Positions 61,331-64,000 of a DNA stretch of 64,000 bases are shown in pieces (position 1 is the stretch's first letter; every line of letters starts with the position of its first letter). The notes beneath the pieces are model-generated. The model saw only the letters and a program-made list of their open reading frames with translations. It was not told the origin of the DNA and did no database searches. The stretch lies in assembly GCA_905250125.1 (NCBI GenBank), contig CAJNOL010000486.1, positions 1 through 64,000 on the forward strand, in the 5' to 3' direction. Source of the DNA: Rotaria sordida (lineage: Eukaryota; Rotifera; Eurotatoria; Philodinida; Philodinidae). Position numbers and translations under genes: made by a program.

Positions 61331-64000
61331 ATTTACTGTTTATAATCACAATAACAAATATAAATAAATGAGGAAAAACATTAAAAAAAAAACAATCTAG
61401 AAAATAAGTTTATTTTTAAAAATTAAATTTGAATAGAATTTTATTTTATTGCAAAAAAATAATTCTTCATTTTATTAATTTACGAATATCTATTTTAAAT
61501 ATGAATTCTTCTAAAGAATAAAAAGAACAATTTAAGTCATTTTATTTATCTTTTCGATTTTAACATAATAGAAATTTCAATATCTATAACAAATTGTAAA
61601 ATCAACGAGTTTATTGAATCTATTTTTCGGTGTAACATTTAATGAATAATTTGTATAATATTCGCAGAGATGATTTGTGTCAACAAAACTTGTTTTACAC
61701 ATATGATATATCAATAGATATTGATGAATCTATATAACAAATAATAATTATTTTATTGTAAAGTATTCTAATTATTATTGAATGATAATTGATATAATCT
61801 GAATTTATGAATCAGACGGTGATGGTAAATGTATATTACCTAAAATATATTAAATACTTATGTATTAGTTGTTCAAATACTTAAATGAAAAATAGATGCA
61901 TGAGCTCATTCTGTTCCTTCCTTCCCTAGCTCGCAGTAATTGGCAGTCAGCACCAAAAAGCTTATTTCGTTTGAATTTAATTTTTCTCAAAAGACATGAT
62001 ATTTGGAAACTTGAGTATACACTCACTTGATAGTGCATTATGTATTTCAAACTATTGTAACGTTTTATTTTTGATTAAATAAAGATTTATTAAAAACAAT
62101 TTCACAAAAAACTCAAATGTTTTTGTCATTTTCTCTCATTCACTGATCATTATCTTCTCGCGATGATGTTTATGTAAAAAGGCGTTTGAGGTATAAAAGA
62201 TTATTCTTTTATGAAAAATTTATATACATAAAAATCACGCGGAAAGATGGAAGTGCTACTTTTGTTTATGTATTTTTGTTGGTAGCTAGTTGATCTCCTC
62301 TCTGACGGTGAAATCATATGCAAGTTTATTTTGTTTTAGATATTTTAATGTTAAATTTTAAAAAAAACAAACAAAAAAGAAGATCCCTCATTGCGTGCCA
62401 TCTATTAAATGTTAGTTTAATTGAACTTTGATTCTCTTGATCGACGTAGATGCCGAATATATATGACGGAAAATGCATTCGTCAAGATAGCAATAAATAA
62501 AATCATAGACTATGGATCAATCCTACAATAGTAACTATTAGAAATGGGATCGATTCGGTTCCATAAAGACACGAACCAATCTTAACTCTGCTATCTACAC
62601 AGTCGTATAAAATACACACATGATGTATTAAATAATCTGACTCTAATATACAGAAGTAACTTGGAAAATTTAGGGACGCTATAAGTTCTTATTGGTCGAC
62701 CAATTTTTTTGTGAGTAGGAATGACTATTCATTGTAGTGCTACTGCAATATTCACGAGTAGAGCCTATCGGGTTGGTCCCGAAATCGGATCCGATCGGGT
62801 CCAAAATTTTTGGACCCGACGGGCTTTACTCACGAGTAGATGTGATTGATTTCTAATACAAAGCTGGATCACTATGCATAAAGATTTAATAGGAACGAAA
62901 ACGAAATTTGAAACGATTTTTTTCTCTCTCGGATTTATCACTACTCTACAATAGGGACACACAGTCGATGTTTTAACATAATAAATATGCGACAAATCTC
63001 TTCCTACATTAAAATCTGCTAATCAATTAGATTGCCTTTGGTATAGTTCTTTAGCACTAAAATATAAACTTACTTTAAATAAAAAATTTTCTTTTATTGA
63101 AATTTCATTGTTAACTATTTCTTGTGAGTCATTTGTTTCTATCGTTCTGTGTACTTGACAAAAAAAAGCCGAAGAATTTTGAGAATGTTTTTTCCATCAT
63201 ATTTGTTTATTATTACAACGACAAATTCTTTTCTCGCTACACGAATAAAATTTTGATCGACCAATTAGAAGATCTAAACATTAAAGTGAATTTTAAACAA
63301 AATAATATGTAATCTGAATATACTTTTGCTTAATTGATTATCATTATTTTTGAGTTTTGATGTAAATATGATTGTAATCTTGAACTTACTCATGTGAGTA
63401 CAAAAAACAGTTAAATTGATAAGGAAAGAAAAAATTGACACTTTGTTTTTTTGAATGACTCATTATTAATTCGATGATACTTATCTAAATTAAAAAAAAT
63501 AACGATCAAAGCAAAAAAAACAACACTTTGAAACAAAAGCAAATAAATTTCCTCGTTTAATAAAATACCCTAAAGTGACAATTTCTTTTTGTTGTTAGAT
63601 TCTGACGGAAAACTGATTGAGTAATATGTTTCAATTTTTCTTTCGAAATTACTTCATTGAATTTGTAAATTCATATCTTAAAAAACAATGAAATAATTTC
63701 AGATAAGTTTTATTTACCTTTCATTGTGAAATAAAATATCTCAGTTTTATTGACATTAATTCCAAAATGAATAAACCTAATTTTCCTAATATTATTTTGC
63801 AAAAAAAAGATTCCAAGAATATCTTAGCATTGAAAATCCACAAATAATGATATTGCTTTAACATTTGTTTTAATTTCAATATCATTTAGACATACATAAA
63901 CGTGAATGTTTATTGAGTAATATGGAAGTAATTTTATATCATGAACAAAAAAAAATCTATTTTTCTTATCTAAAAAAGAACGTTAAAATATATACTAAAA
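61331..64000. other. G3BP upstream region; no gene recognised
   Basis: About 2.7 kb of AT-rich DNA without a supportable gene. A GC-rich patch at 62765-62825 holds the palindrome-like GGGTCCAAAATTTTTGGACC. Small open frames here have no recognisable features. Confidence 0.45.

Overview
The window is animal nuclear DNA: AT-rich, with spliced genes, introns from about 50 bp to over 4 kb, many microsatellites and dense, layered repeats. The gene set (an ABCC4-type transporter, an F-box/leucine-rich protein, RGS12/RGS14-type regulators, GOLGA7 and G3BP) is metazoan. The F-box protein style, AT richness and mix of piggyBac, hAT and foldback elements resemble a bdelloid rotifer; that placement is inference, not proof. 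A 100-N gap lies at 23637-23736.

Layout. 1-2 kb: a dead piggyBac transposase end. 3.07-11.93 kb (minus): a three-exon ABCC4-like exporter whose 4.2-kb intron holds a pogo-like transposon with an inner foldback. 14.5-17.6 kb (plus): a three-exon F-box/LRR gene. 18.8-26.2 kb: a gene-free repeat block with MITEs, a foldback inserted into another foldback, a ~177-bp tandem repeat, a 33-bp minisatellite at the gap, and a hAT-type element with an exact 8-bp target duplication. 27.1-52.7 kb (minus): the most interesting region. It holds GOLGA7, then a PDZ-PTB-RGS gene (RGS12-like front half), then up to eight small exons with their own ATGs, then an RGS-RBD-RBD-GoLoco gene (RGS14-like back half). 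53-57 kb: decayed sequence, a hAT-type element made of GTGACC repeats, and a hAT transposase fragment. 58.2-61.3 kb (minus): a complete three-exon G3BP. 61.3-64 kb: nothing recognised.

The RGS locus looks like an RGS12 ancestor whose RGS cassette was duplicated in tandem and whose N-terminal scaffold (PDZ, PTB) and C-terminal modules (RBD, RBD, GoLoco) now sit in separate units. Between them lie candidate alternative first exons that all end in phase 0 and can join the phase-0 first common exon of the downstream unit. One RGS/RBD core could thus receive many short, mostly basic N-termini. The last PDZ/PTB-unit exon before its RGS cassette also ends in phase 0, so a full-length RGS12-like product by long-range splicing is possible. 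The GoLoco motif has lost its Asp-Gln-Arg signature, while both RGS boxes look catalytically intact.

All exon models were joined by eye from splice motifs, reading phase and family similarity; none has transcript support.
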